From: Anthoceros angustus | Lineage: Eukaryota; Streptophyta; Anthocerotopsida; Anthocerotales; Anthocerotaceae | Assembly: GCA_010909165.1 (NCBI GenBank) | Contig: MU008229.1 | Location: 1 to 64,000, forward strand | Direction: 5' to 3' | Length of the DNA: 64,000 nucleotides | In this document: positions 54,163-64,000 of the stretch, piece after piece | Position numbering within the stretch: the stretch's first letter is position 1 | Layout: the number at the start of each line of letters is the position of its first letter | Made by a program: the position numbers and the translations under genes | Notes under the pieces: generated by a model | Told to the model about the DNA's origin: nothing | Databases searched by the model: none | The model's input: only the letters and a program-made list of their open reading frames with translations

Positions 54163-56884
54163 TCACGGTCGGCCCTTACAACTGCAACAACCGGCTGCGA
54201 ATCGATGAACACGGTACCCATCCCTTACAACAATGTCTCTATGTTCAAGCCTTGACATGATCTCCGTGGAACTGTGGCAGTCGCTGCACATGCGTAGATT
54301 CTTCGTTACCACCAGAGGTGTCCCACTGGAGTGTTCAAGAGACCAAACGCCAGAGCTAGCTTCTCAGCGTGCCCACAAAGCACATCTTCCTTTTCCTTCT
54401 CACACACTGGCTTCAGCACCAATTTTGTGTGAGGTACGTGGCCTCCTTCCTGCTTCAAACGTGCATTCATGCTCTCTACCTTTTGCAAAATATCCTCTCT
54501 TCTTTCTCCCACCAGAAATCGATGCACCTCCTTATTCACCTCAATGGTTGCCAATGCAGCTTTCTTGTTAGCTCCTGCTTCCCTTCTCTGTGTTTCAATC
54601 CTGTCTACATCGGTCCACCTGCCTGCATCTGCGTAGGCATTGGCCATAAGCACATATGCAGGCGCCTGCTGGGGGTCCAGCCTGACAATGCTTTCAAAAC
54701 ACCACTTCGCCCTTTCTATATCCCCATGACTTTTGCAGGAATTCAGCAAAGACACGAACCCCACGACATCACTTTGGCCCTGACATGACAATAGCTTCTC
54801 TGCCTCATCTAAATGGCCTGCACGCCCAAGAAGATCAATCATGCAAGTGTAATGCTCAATAGTAGGTATGATGCCATGCTGTTCAGCCATGGAATAAAAG
54901 TGCTTGCGACCCTCGTGGACCAGTCCCTCATGACTGCATGCTACTAGAAGGCAAGTCAAAGTAGCATCATCAGGCTGGATACCGGCAGCTAACATCTCCT
55001 CAAAACAAGCAAGTGCCTTGTGACCTTCATCACAAGTACCATAGCCAGATATCAGGGCGTCCATGTCACCACATCCTTTGTGGCCATGCTGTCAAAAACC
55101 TGGCGTGCATCTTCCAGTTCACCACATTTTGCATACATGTCCACCAGGCAGGTGCCCACACTACGTTATCCAGCAGTCCTCTTTCCACAATCTGAGTGCA
55201 GCTGCCTGCCCTTCTGTAAGGCACCACCTTGCACAGGCCTTCAGAAGGCAAGCAAAAGTAACATTGTCAGCCAGAATGAGGCCCCCCTTCTCCATCTGTC
55301 CATACAGAACAAGAGCCTCATGTCGAGCCCTGCTGTGCATACCCAGCAATCAGGGCATTCCATGTCACCACATCTTTGTGGCCATGCTGTCAAAAACCTG
55401 GCGTGCATCTTCCAGTTCACCACATTTTGCATACCCAGATATCAGGGCATTCCATGTCACCACATCCTTTGTGCCATGCTGTCAAAAACTTCGCGTGCAT
55501 CTTTCAGTTCGCCACATTTTGCATACATGTCCACCAGGCAGTTGCCAACAAACAAGTTAGTAGGAATGCCACTGTCCAACACATCACAGTGCACTTTTCT
55601 GCCAGACTCCAAGTCGGAGGCCAATGCACATGCTTGAAGGGCAGCTACAAAGACGTGAGCATCTGCCTTCACTCCTGACCTACACATCTCATGGTACAGT
55701 TGTATGGCCCCGTCAGGTTTCCCATGCTTAGCATATGCAGAGATTATGGAAAACCACATGAAGGCATTTGGTTTGCCCACCCTGGTGAACACATCCATGG
55801 CCTCCTCTAGCCTACCTCCACATGCATACATGCGCAAGATATGGTTCCCCAAGTATGCATTCGACTCGTACCCAAGTTTGACAGTGAGATCATGAACTCG
55901 TCGCCCCACAGCCAGATCCTTCTGAGCTGTACACAGTTTCAGCACAGTGTAAAACAGAGACTGAGAAATAGCCGAGTCTGTCAGCGCCAGAGACTCGAGG
56001 ACTCCAACAGCCTCAGAAAGCTTCCCCTGCTGACATAACGTGCTCACGGTTACAGCCGATCCTGCACACCTGCCAGGTTCAGGCTTATCCAGAGAGCTGG
56101 ACTCGGACGGAGAGGCACCATGACCCATCTGCATATCCAAGGAAACGAGCTGCTCATCAACCCAAGCTGGCTTAAACGCATTGTTCAACCACAACACCTC
56201 GCCGGACCCCTTACGCCGGAAGTCAGGCCTGCCGGCGCTCTTCTTATCTCGTCTGTTGTCCCACCACATGGTAGGGTCCAGAAAAAATAGTTGCCACAAG
56301 TGCTCCTGCTCCTGCTCCTGGCGACGACCATCGTTGGAAAACCAGTCCCCATCCACCGAATTCCTCGGAAGTGAAACCGCTGGGCTCCTCACACTGCTGC
56401 ACCTGGAGCCCATTTCCAATTCTGCACTCCTCCCAAGTTCAGGATTATCCCGAGAGCTCGATTTGGAAGGAGAAGAGCCATGGCCCATCTGCATATCCCA
56501 GGAAACGAGCTGCTCATCAACCCAGGCTGGCTTGAACATGTTGTTTAACCACAGCACCTCGCCGGACCCCTTACGCCGGAAGTCAGGCGAACGGGAGCTC
56601 TTCTTATCGAGTCTGTTGTCCCACCACATGGTAGGGTCCAGAAAAAATTGTTGCCACAAGTGCTCCTCCTCCTGGCGACGAACATCGATGGAAACCCCGT
56701 CTCCACCCACACATTTTCTCGAAAGAGGAAGTGCTGGGCTTCTTACACTGCTGCACCTGGAGGCTTTGTTTTCCAGGGGTTGACATCCTGAAGTGAGGTG
56801 AGCGGGAGCAGCTCCCAAAACAATCCCTTTACACACACCAATATGTTGGGTCCACAACGGATCCGGTTGCCATACTATGGACAT
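54163..56884 (-). CDS. PDF-motif + PPR + DYW-type organellar RNA editing factor
   Basis: Read from Met 56884. Residues about 76-122 and 196-242 are two copies of the PDF motif known from OSB organellar single-strand DNA-binding proteins ('[12 protein letters not shown]', '[16 protein letters not shown]'). From about residue 278 come PLS-type pentatricopeptide repeats ('[20 protein letters not shown]', '[20 protein letters not shown]'), continuing to the E region ('[20 protein letters not shown]'), then a DYW-type deaminase domain: active-site '[17 protein letters not shown]', zinc motif 'CSDCH', and the end 'CCSCKGRP' at 54163. The last three residues are GRP, not DYW. PPR-DYW proteins edit single organellar nucleotides chosen by the repeats. 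Four one-base losses (54,322; 55,060; 55,374; 55,473) break the frame; three fall in three near-identical repeat copies, each at a different spot, which suggests sequence error rather than decay. Confidence 0.85.
55045..55560 (-). repeat. Near-identical PPR repeat copies
   Basis: Three almost identical stretches, at about 55,045-55,140, 55,350-55,435 and 55,437-55,535, share 'tgctgtcaaaaacctggcgt' (or a close variant) and 'cagttcaccacattttgcat'. They encode the PPR segment '[20 protein letters not shown]'. Such similarity between PPR motifs within a gene suggests recent unequal crossing-over or gene conversion. Confidence 0.8.
56110..56770 (-). repeat. Tandem ~118-codon duplication containing the PDF motif
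   Basis: Residues about 41-155 and 158-262 of the PPR protein are duplicates, each running from '[10 protein letters not shown]' through 'LWLNN' and '[11 protein letters not shown]' to 'DMQMGHG'. DNA blocks at about 56,140-56,307 and 56,500-56,665 are close to identical. Confidence 0.9.
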
Positions 56885-59800
56885 AGTTCAGGGACCGCTC
56901 TCGGAAGATGGGAGTCTAACAGCAAACCATGGCCGGCTGCACAAGTACATGCTATGACCATACCACCCTGAAGGATTCGCAGACGAGTTTTCTCTGGGAT
57001 ACCCAGGAAATAAAAACAGTTTATAATTTTGATGTTTTGGTACGTAGACAGACTGTAATCCGTTCTACTTTACACATTCTGCCACCAAACTGCAGACTGC
57101 AGACCTCAGCAAGCATAGGCATCTATCCTTCGGCCACCGGTTCACAAAAGGAACGTAGTCTAGTCCATATCAAGATTGCAGCCCGATCTTAAGGAAAATC
57201 TCTATCACTTGAGCAAACCCATCCAAAATTGCACAAATTGTTCACTATTTAACCCATATGATAAGGGGAGTTCAATTGAGGTTATTGTGCTTCAATATGT
57301 TTTCCTTTAACGTGTATTATTCTATATAATATTATTATTTATATACATATATATTGTATCCTTCGGTCCTTATCTTAGTTATACAGTATAGGCTCTTATA
57401 TTTGGCCACGTAGATCTATTTTATCTTCTTCTTAGGTCGTATAAGTTAAAGTAAATATATCTTTTCATAATCATAGATTCCTCAAGAGTTTTCGCTTCCA
57501 CTCTCTAGGTTATATGCTTTTATATTTAGCTCATTGGCTCTCATCATTACCCTTTTAGGCTCTTATCTTTTTCTTAGGTCGTTTAACCCGAGGTAAATGC
57601 ACCTCTCTAACGAAATTCAATCTATTCACAAAATTAACAAAGAGCAATGATTCAATTAATAAGTTTATGCTTATGATTTTTCATTAAATTAGAATTACAG
57701 TTCTTGAATTTTGTACTCAAGATTGCTTTGCATAAAATTCTCAATAATTTCAAAACAATGTCTTTCTAGGCACAAGAATCGTTTTCATAACATCATGACA
57801 ACCGCCTTTTAACAATTAAGTTATGTTCTTAACTCCTATTGTGACATTCATAAGTTACAATCTCTAGCAACTGGTACATGCTCTTTACCCTTTCATACCT
57901 TTTGTGGCTTTATTTACTTCTCCAAACTAGAACTTTAATGTTATTGGTGGGAGTCTTTAAACTACTCGTGGGAGTTTAACAAAGAATAAGGAGCGTTTAA
58001 CATGAGAACTTTGTTTACACACTGCTCGTAATTTTCTTGCAATTCTTTCGGACGCGTTGAACCGGGCCTGCCGGTTTCCCTCTCGAGGGACTTTGAGACG
58101 TGATAGCATATGTAATCTATAATTTCAAACTATAAATTTATTATTGAAAAAAAAAATATGCAAACTCTTTCCCATAGCCTTGCAAGCTTTATTTATTCCT
58201 AGAACTCAGCTCTGAAAGCACTTTTCAGTAGCTTTGCAAACTTTGTATCAAGCAACTAAACACCACATGTCCTCGACTTTTCAAGTTATGATAAAGCCCA
58301 ATGCCTATTGTTTCCTCAAGTCGGGATGCATGTTAGTGCACAATTGGCTGTCCTCACATAAGGATTTTCACGATTATCTATGTTAGAATCGGTTGCAACC
58401 TTTTACTAGACGGACACACACAAGGGTGAATGGGCAACCTTCTAGAAGGTTCAAAGTAGAAATTCACAACAAAACTGCCTTTCCTTGTAGAATACTCACT
58501 CACAAAAGGGTTGAAGCTCCAACCAATGGATGCCACTAGAGGCGAACTTTAGAAGTTGGGTTTAATGAACGTAATTGTATCACTTCATTGCACAGTTGAT
58601 TAATGAACAAAGCCAACCCTAGCTCTCCCTCTTACAACCTCCTTGGCTATAGGTCTTCCCAATTGCTTTGGCTCAATACTGACTCCAAGTCCTCTTTTTG
58701 TTGGCTCTCCCAGGCTGCTGATTAGCTCAAAAGGCTTGAGTTTGAACCTTTTAGACTCCCGACCTAGCCAACTCCCTACTCCCAGCTTTCCCTCTCTCAC
58801 CTCCCCTCCAACCACCTCATCTGGAAGGACCTCAAATTGAGATAGCTTCATCTCACTTGGTCCCCTATTTCACCCACCCTCCTCTCAAGCCCAATCTCCG
58901 TTTCTACAATGAGAAGTTTCGTGTCAATCTCCTTCTGGTTTCCATTATTCCCACGTTACCTTAGTTCTCCCCTCTCCTTCAAACTCCGTACAAGCCTTGG
59001 TCAATTCCGTATTGCCTCCCATCACCTCCATGTTAAGACCGACCGTTTGCTTAAGCCCGTGCCTCCTCAGGAAGAACGTATTTGCAATCTCTGCTCTTGG
59101 AACTTGATGTGAAATGCATTTCCTATTCTATTGTCCTGCTTATGCTGACATTCGGGCTCGATATATTCTTCTTTCTTAGTGTACTAGTTTTTCCCTACAC
59201 ACATTTTCCGTTTTTCATTTTAGTTTTCCCTTGCTCGGATGAGGTGCTACCTATCCCCTGTTGTAAAAAAGCCCTACAGGACTACATGTTGCAAAAGCCT
59301 TATGGGGCTACTCTGAATAAAATCCAGGATAGAAAAAAAAAAAACCCCGACGAAGTGAAGCAATACTCTCTACCCGACCAAACTCTTGTTGAGGATACCC
59401 TCATCCTCAAAGTGTCGTGGGCAGGGTCCCCCGTCTCTTTGCGATTGCGTCCCGTGTTCCTTCTAACCTTCACCGATCCCTTTGGCTTGGTCGTGATCTT
59501 TGCCTTCCGGGCTCTAAATGCTACGGAAGTCTGCTGGGCATAATTAGGTAGGTAGTGTGCGAGGCAGCCACTCGTCTAGATTAGCGTTTCGAGTGGGCCT
59601 TTGGGCCGTATTTTGTTCGATTTTTGGTAATTAATTAAATAATTAACGGGAGTTCAACAAAGGAAAAAAAAGACAGCAGTGACTCATTTTTGTTTGTAGT
59701 CGGTACCCAGGTGCATACGCTATAGCATAGAGCTGATTTGGAGGAAGAAGGACAGGCGAATTCCACGTTTTTCCAATAGCCCTAAACCAGCGCTTTTCGG

Positions 59801-60135
59801 ACACGGGTTGGTGAACGCAGAGGACCGGCTGGGAAAGGACGCTGAAGTTGATGTCCAGATTCTTCTATCAGCTTCTTGGAGGCTTGGAGGTTTGGAGGCT
59901 TTGCGTTGCGTTGAGTGTCGCAGCGCCTCCAGAGCCTTCCTCCGGCTAACCATCCCACGGCGTATTGTGAATTGCTGCGGCAGAAGAGGATGCGGGTAGA
60001 GCGTGTGAAGCTGGTGCTGCGCAGAGATGGCAGTGGTTTGAGCGGCAGTGTGTTTTCTCTGGTGTCCATGTCTTAAGGTGAGGTTGGAGTGGTGTGAGGG
60101 TGAGCGGAGGCAACGCATCGGTGGAAGGAAGTGTG
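56885..60135. other. AT-rich intergenic region with 5' flanks
   Basis: No gene is supported over about 3 kb. AT-only tracts occur near 57,310-57,350 and 58,130-58,160. A plus-strand frame at 59082-59543 (153 codons) has a hydrophobic first half and no recognisable domain; I consider it chance. The last 300 bases (59,800-60,135) are GC-richer and probably 5' flank or untranslated leader of the F-box gene; the frame there on the minus strand is not protein-like. Confidence 0.45.
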
Positions 60136-61440
60136 ATGGAGTCTCATTTCCTCGGCGCATTGCCCGGGGAATGTGACTCTTCGGCAACGGAGGACGAATG
60201 GTGCTCGCACAAGCATCTCATGCTGCACGACTTAAGCGGAACCTTGGAAGGCGGCACCTGGGATGCGGGGGAGGATATGGATAGTGAGATATGGGGAAAG
60301 TTGCCGGAAGATGTGCTGGAGCGGGTGCTGCCCAAGCTGCCGGTTAGGTGTTTATGCAGGTTCCGATCAGTGTGCAAGCGATGGCTGTCGCTACTGTCTT
60401 CGCAGAGTTTCCTGCGCTATTGTTATCCTGCCACGCCGTGCATTTCCGCATTTGAGGTTCTTTCGAGCTGGGAGGAGTGGCCCCGGGAGTGGTGCGGAGC
60501 GTTGGTGAGCTCCTCGGTGTATAAGGTGTACAGGATAGATCTTAGCTTCTTGCCGAAGAAGATTTTTTCCGTGGCCACGTCGCACAAGGGGTTGATATGT
60601 TTCAGCACTTACCCGAAGAACTGCAACACTGTCTCGCTGTGCGTGTGCAATCCTATCACTAGAGTGTGGAAGGCGTTGCCGGAGTTTACCATACCGGTGA
60701 CACATGGGTGGGAGTCGGCCATGGTTGTGGATGATGGCTCTAATGCGTTTAGAGTTATTGTGATCAGCGATGAGATGTTTGTGTCGGATAGTGAGAATGA
60801 GAATGCGTGGACGCTCCACGAGTATTCGTCGGACCGAGATGTGTGGAGGATCATACAAGGGGACAACTCGCGGGATACTTTCTTTGGAGGTGCGTTCTTG
60901 CTCTCGGGGGAGTTGATGTACAGCGTGGACGACGTGGAAGTGCAGCTGTACAGTACAGTGGCGGGGAAGGTGGTTAGGAAGCTGGAGGTGGAAACCCCAG
61001 CTGGAACTTTCTTTCACGCCCGCCTGATGGAACACTATGGGGAGGTGCTGCTGGTTGGGGACATCATGGCTTACAGGGGCTCCACTGTGGGGATCTGGAA
61101 GCTTGACCAGACGAAAGCGGTTTGGGATCCTGTCTCCGTGTTCCCAGAGGTGCAGCTCAGCGAGATGGCGCGGGATTGGGTATTAATAAACAGCCTCACA
61201 GTGGGGCATTTCATCTGTGTGGAGATAGAAGTGTACCAGCTGAACAAAACAGTAGGCTTGCAGTATGTCCTGGCCTTCAACACCAGAGAAGACAGCTGGC
61301 ATACATTCCGAATGAAGAGCGTCAGAGAGAGATCTGAGAGCGTAGCGCGTCAGGAGGACTTCTGGAATTCATACCCATTGAGACGTGTGAGGGACAAAGG
61401 GCTCACTCTCATTGAGCCCAGATTGGATGTATTTATTTAA
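60136..61440 (+). CDS. F-box protein with kelch/FBA-like C-terminal region (copy 2)
   Basis: Single-exon gene of 434 residues from 'MESHFLGALPGECDS' (60136); an in-frame Met 14 codons upstream is less likely since the intervening residues are atypical. An acidic N terminus with 'HLMLHDLSG' is followed by the F-box at about residues 50-92 ('IWGKLPEDVLERVLPKLPVR', 'RFRSVCKRW'). The remaining 340 residues contain propeller-type blocks: 'GLICFSTYPKN', 'LCVCNPITRVWKALPEF', 'GEVLLVGDIM' and 'TVGIWKLDQ'. The C terminus 'GLTLIEPRLDVFI' parallels F-box copy 1 at 50 kb. The frame is intact. Expected role: substrate adaptor in an SCF E3 ligase; substrate unknown. Confidence 0.9.
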   Translation: MESHFLGALPGECDSSATEDEWCSHKHLMLHDLSGTLEGGTWDAGEDMDSEIWGKLPEDVLERVLPKLPVRCLCRFRSVCKRWLSLLSSQSFLRYCYPATPCISAFEVLSSWEEWPREWCGALVSSSVYKVYRIDLSFLPKKIFSVATSHKGLICFSTYPKNCNTVSLCVCNPITRVWKALPEFTIPVTHGWESAMVVDDGSNAFRVIVISDEMFVSDSENENAWTLHEYSSDRDVWRIIQGDNSRDTFFGGAFLLSGELMYSVDDVEVQLYSTVAGKVVRKLEVETPAGTFFHARLMEHYGEVLLVGDIMAYRGSTVGIWKLDQTKAVWDPVSVFPEVQLSEMARDWVLINSLTVGHFICVEIEVYQLNKTVGLQYVLAFNTREDSWHTFRMKSVRERSESVARQEDFWNSYPLRRVRDKGLTLIEPRLDVFI

Positions 61441-61636
61441 ACTTTTGGAGGCTTCTCTTCCAGGAAACCTGTGGGATATGACTTGTAAATATTGGAACGC
61501 TCTCCTTAGTGGGAGCTCATTGTCACACCTGCAAGATTTTGCATGAGCAAAACTAATCTCTGGATTAGCAAACTGGGAAGGAGAAGATGACCACAAAATC
61601 CGGAGACAAGCACTCCCAAGCAACTGTTTCCTCACA
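61441..61636. terminator. Shared 3' region of converging F-box genes
   Basis: Only 196 bases separate the stop codons of the two F-box genes, which point toward each other, so their 3' untranslated regions and polyadenylation sites must overlap or abut. No exact polyadenylation signal was identified. Confidence 0.4.
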
Positions 61637-63097
61637 TCAGAGATTCCATCTCGGTACGAGAAACCCGTAGAACTTGGTGGCCAGTAGATGCGGGGCCTCA
61701 TCATTCAGAAGCAGGTGCCATAAATTCTTCACAATGCTGAATCCGAGTAGCAATGTTCTTGAAGGAGGATCAGAGACGCGGATGGTGAGGAAGATCATGT
61801 CACCTTCAGCAGAGGCATATTCCAACCATCTGGAGGAATGAGTAGCCAAGCTGCCTTGGGTTGCAAGCACTTCTGCAGGCGGGACAGAAACGAGTATCCA
61901 TTGCATGCTGTTGAGTTCAAGCCTCCAAATCCCGTAGCTGGCATCTTCTCCAGAGCGGAAGGGCCCCACGTAGAAGACCATTCCCCTGCACTCTACCAGG
62001 AAGTAATGTTTGGGACTGTAAGCCGCAGGTGGCCACTCATCAGGCACGATGGCCCTGTGCCACACAGATGTGCCTTCCTCAATGTTGTGCACCAGGAGCA
62101 CACCCTCCTGCCCCCCGTCGTAGCGGTACAGCACACCATTGCTTACAACATCGGCAAACTTATGAGCAGATAGCCTGGGCCGGATGTTATCAGGAGGACG
62201 CTCTCCTTGAAAGGTCTTCCAAGCATGTGTCACAGAGGAGAAGACGCATATGATCCAGGGATTATACATGGGACAGGAATTCACCCTGTCGTAGATGACA
62301 ACCACTTTGAAACTGGCATTGGAGGCCTTGTCCACCTCCACCTTGATCATCCCGAAAGGATCCGGCCTGATGCCTATCTGCGGCAACCGCACACAAGTCC
62401 TGGTGAAGGGGTTCACAACATACAGCTCGCAGCTGCTGTCCGGCAGCCTGTTGGTGGACAGCACCAGCTCACACACTCGGATGAGTATCAACCCATCTTG
62501 TGACACCACCGTGCGCTCGTACCCAACTTTCTTCAACGAATGTGTGTCATACAGGGACCTCATACCCACACTCTTGCTGGAGAGCACACTGTGGAACCGG
62601 GATGGGATGAAATTTAGATTGAGCTTGTATTGCGGGTACCGAGACAAGCTGGATGCAGGGATCGGACCCCGCTGCAGGGAGGGGCTGAAGCAGAAAACAC
62701 AGATCATCGGTGGAGACGGAGGCAATATGGAGGCCTGGAACTGGAATTGGGCAGAGGAGAGAAAGGACCGCCACTGCTTGCACACTGCTCGGAACCGGAA
62801 CTGGGTTGTCGGTGGCAAGGCCAGCAGCACTCTCCCCACAAGCTCCTCTGGCAGCTTGCTCCACACTGTTTCGTCCATATCACCAGCCCGTCTTGTTGCG
62901 GTGCCTGAAAACCTTCCTTGCACCACGTACAGTTCCAGACTGAGTTCTGATTGCTCCATTTTCCCACAAACAAAATTTGGGAACAGAGCCCTTCTTGCGG
63001 AGGCAACTCTTCGCAGTAGGGCGGCTGTCTGCGCAGCGTGATCTCCAGCTCGAAGGCGACGGCTCAATTCGGTGGATGCCTCTTGCCGTCCATTCAT
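61637..63097 (-). CDS. F-box protein with kelch/FBA-like C-terminal region (copy 3)
   Basis: Single-exon frame of 486 residues from Met 63097; Met 47 ('MEQSELSLELYVV', 62959) is an alternative start. The F-box is at about residues 74-120: 'VWSKLPEELVGRVLLALPPT' with 'RFRAVCKQW'. Downstream blocks 'CELYVVNPFTRTCVRLPQIG', 'YNPWIICVFSSVTHAWKTFQ' and 'YGIWRLELNSMQW' match the propeller pattern of plant F-box/kelch proteins. It is more distant from the other two than they are from each other and lacks the acidic N-terminal extension. Frame intact. It converges with copy 2. Confidence 0.9.
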   Translation of the reverse strand: MNGRQEASTELSRRLRAGDHAAQTAALLRRVASARRALFPNFVCGKMEQSELSLELYVVQGRFSGTATRRAGDMDETVWSKLPEELVGRVLLALPPTTQFRFRAVCKQWRSFLSSAQFQFQASILPPSPPMICVFCFSPSLQRGPIPASSLSRYPQYKLNLNFIPSRFHSVLSSKSVGMRSLYDTHSLKKVGYERTVVSQDGLILIRVCELVLSTNRLPDSSCELYVVNPFTRTCVRLPQIGIRPDPFGMIKVEVDKASNASFKVVVIYDRVNSCPMYNPWIICVFSSVTHAWKTFQGERPPDNIRPRLSAHKFADVVSNGVLYRYDGGQEGVLLVHNIEEGTSVWHRAIVPDEWPPAAYSPKHYFLVECRGMVFYVGPFRSGEDASYGIWRLELNSMQWILVSVPPAEVLATQGSLATHSSRWLEYASAEGDMIFLTIRVSDPPSRTLLLGFSIVKNLWHLLLNDEAPHLLATKFYGFLVPRWNL

Positions 63098-63361
63098 ACC
63101 CCGTCAACGAAGAAGGAAATATGTTTTGATTTTCAATCATTGACTGACCCTTCAACGCCAAACGCAATCGCTTTTATTTCGTTTGGACCTTTGACTCGAA
63201 AACTTCGTGAGACAAAGTGGCAAGGAGTAATGTATTAGTTTATTAGAAAAAAACGATGAAAAAAACCCATGCCGCATGGGACAACCAAAGTGGACCTCAG
63301 TCAGGGTGACAAGGAGCAATTAAAATTTTCATCTAAAATTATTTACTATTTCTAGAACATC
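63098..63361. other. Spacer, no gene seen
   Basis: Mixed sequence with an A run at 63,247-63,262; presumably 5' flank of F-box copy 3. Confidence 0.4.
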
Positions 63362-63933
63362 CTATGCAAGAAGAACAAATGGCCTGCAAATTATGGAGGA
63401 AGAGGAAGAATCGTCACCTGCCATCGCCGCCTTGTGAAAGATTGTCGTCGAGACGGCTCTTTGAAGGGCAATGGAGACTCGATGTCTGAAGTAAGCTATG
63501 AAATAAGAAAGGGACAACCCCGCGCCATGCCTGTGGGCGCAGTACGATTTGACACAAGTCTTGAGAAATTTATTGAAGTCCGCAGCCATTACCCCATACG
63601 TTTCGAGTGCGAGTAGAATAAAGAAGTGACCCGCTTGCATCCCGTTGTACTTCCTGACCTTGAGAGCCGCAGCTCCGGCGGCAACCCAGTTAGGACGGTC
63701 AGTGATAACCTGAGCGACGATGGTGTTTCGAGCAGTGTCAGTAACCACCACGTCCGCCACCGAGACCTGGTCGCCGTGGGCAAAGTACAAGTCAGCCCTG
63801 ATTGAGCGACTTGTTTGAAGAGGCTACCCTCACTCCCTCCAGGCCATGTAGCAGCGTTCGCGAGCAATAGCAAACATGACATCGCAGATAGCATCGTGGG
63901 TAGCAATGAAATGACCCCCATGCATGGGGACAA
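63362..63933 (-). mobile_element. Reverse-transcriptase-type retroelement, C-terminal fragment
   Basis: The minus-strand frame 63362-63790 reads 'VADVVVTDTARNTIVAQVIT', an Ala-rich linker, 'GHFFILLALETYGVMAADFN', and 'YFIAYFRHRVSIALQRAVST'. This is the pattern seen at the C terminus of a reverse-transcriptase family widespread in plants and protists (a 'P(L/F)xxETxG' helix followed by 'WRxRxSxALQR'). A frame-shifted continuation reaches 63,933 and the element extends past, or is cut at, the window's end. No catalytic core is included. It may belong to the same family as the fragment at 44.3-44.8 kb. Confidence 0.55.
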
Positions 63934-64000
63934 CGAGCAAGGTCAACCCTAGAATCATCGAGGGCAGAGGCGCACTCGCAGGTAAGGAGGGAAGATGTCA

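Noticed and set aside
59082..59543. 153-codon plus-strand frame
   Set aside because: No domain, hydrophobic low-complexity first half, A-run in the middle; not convincing as a gene.

Overview
This is nuclear DNA of a land plant, most likely a spore-bearing one (lycophyte or hornwort favoured, fern possible). The evidence: (i) intron-split plant genes such as TFIIIA, DPM2, YJU2, OPA3-like, MBD8-like and F-box/kelch; (ii) an enkurin gene at 8.0-10.6 kb, a motile-cilium protein kept only by plants with swimming sperm; (iii) a pentatricopeptide (PPR) editing-factor gene at 54.2-56.9 kb whose DYW-type domain ends in GRP instead of DYW, a variant reported from hornworts, lycophytes and ferns. Introns that can be placed exactly are mostly 80-165 bp, which argues somewhat against a large-intron fern. 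One ambiguous base (27,613) shows a draft assembly.

Layout. 0-6 kb: dispersed AT-rich repeats, a gag-like remnant, and a 1.5-1.8 kb sequence present twice in tandem. 6.4-14.3 kb: a small membrane protein, enkurin (N-terminal exons lie in a second, 1.08 kb tandem duplication), TFIIIA and DPM2, all on the minus strand. 14.7-26.0 kb: gene-dense, with a nucleoside hydrolase (+), NFD6-like, a large SGEL-repeat/DUF688-like gene and the splicing factor YJU2 (all -). 26-31 kb: gene-poor, with protein-like fragments I cannot name. 31.2-37.6 kb: MBD8-like methyl-CpG-binding/zinc-finger gene (-) and a partial DCP5/LSM14-like gene (+). 37.6-49.4 kb: satellites, a strongly G-rich island, a non-LTR reverse transcriptase remnant, a broken Ty1/copia element and a PPR relic. 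50-63 kb: F-box (-), OPA3-like (+), the PDF-PPR-DYW gene (-), then two tail-to-tail F-box genes. The right edge holds another reverse-transcriptase C-terminal fragment.

The genes do not form one pathway. They are mostly single-copy housekeeping genes (5S rRNA transcription, dolichol-phosphate mannose synthesis, pyrimidine salvage, splicing, mRNA decay, organelle biology) between repeat blocks. A warning for users: many conserved genes carry isolated one-base losses, mostly in short homopolymers, and the long tandem repeats differ from each other largely by small insertions/deletions. That looks more like sequence/assembly indel error than gene death, so frames broken here should be checked against reads. 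The most interesting loci are the PPR gene with two N-terminal PDF (OSB-type) motifs, the enkurin locus with duplicated exons, the SGEL-repeat protein, and the MBD8-like gene with two separate internal triplications.
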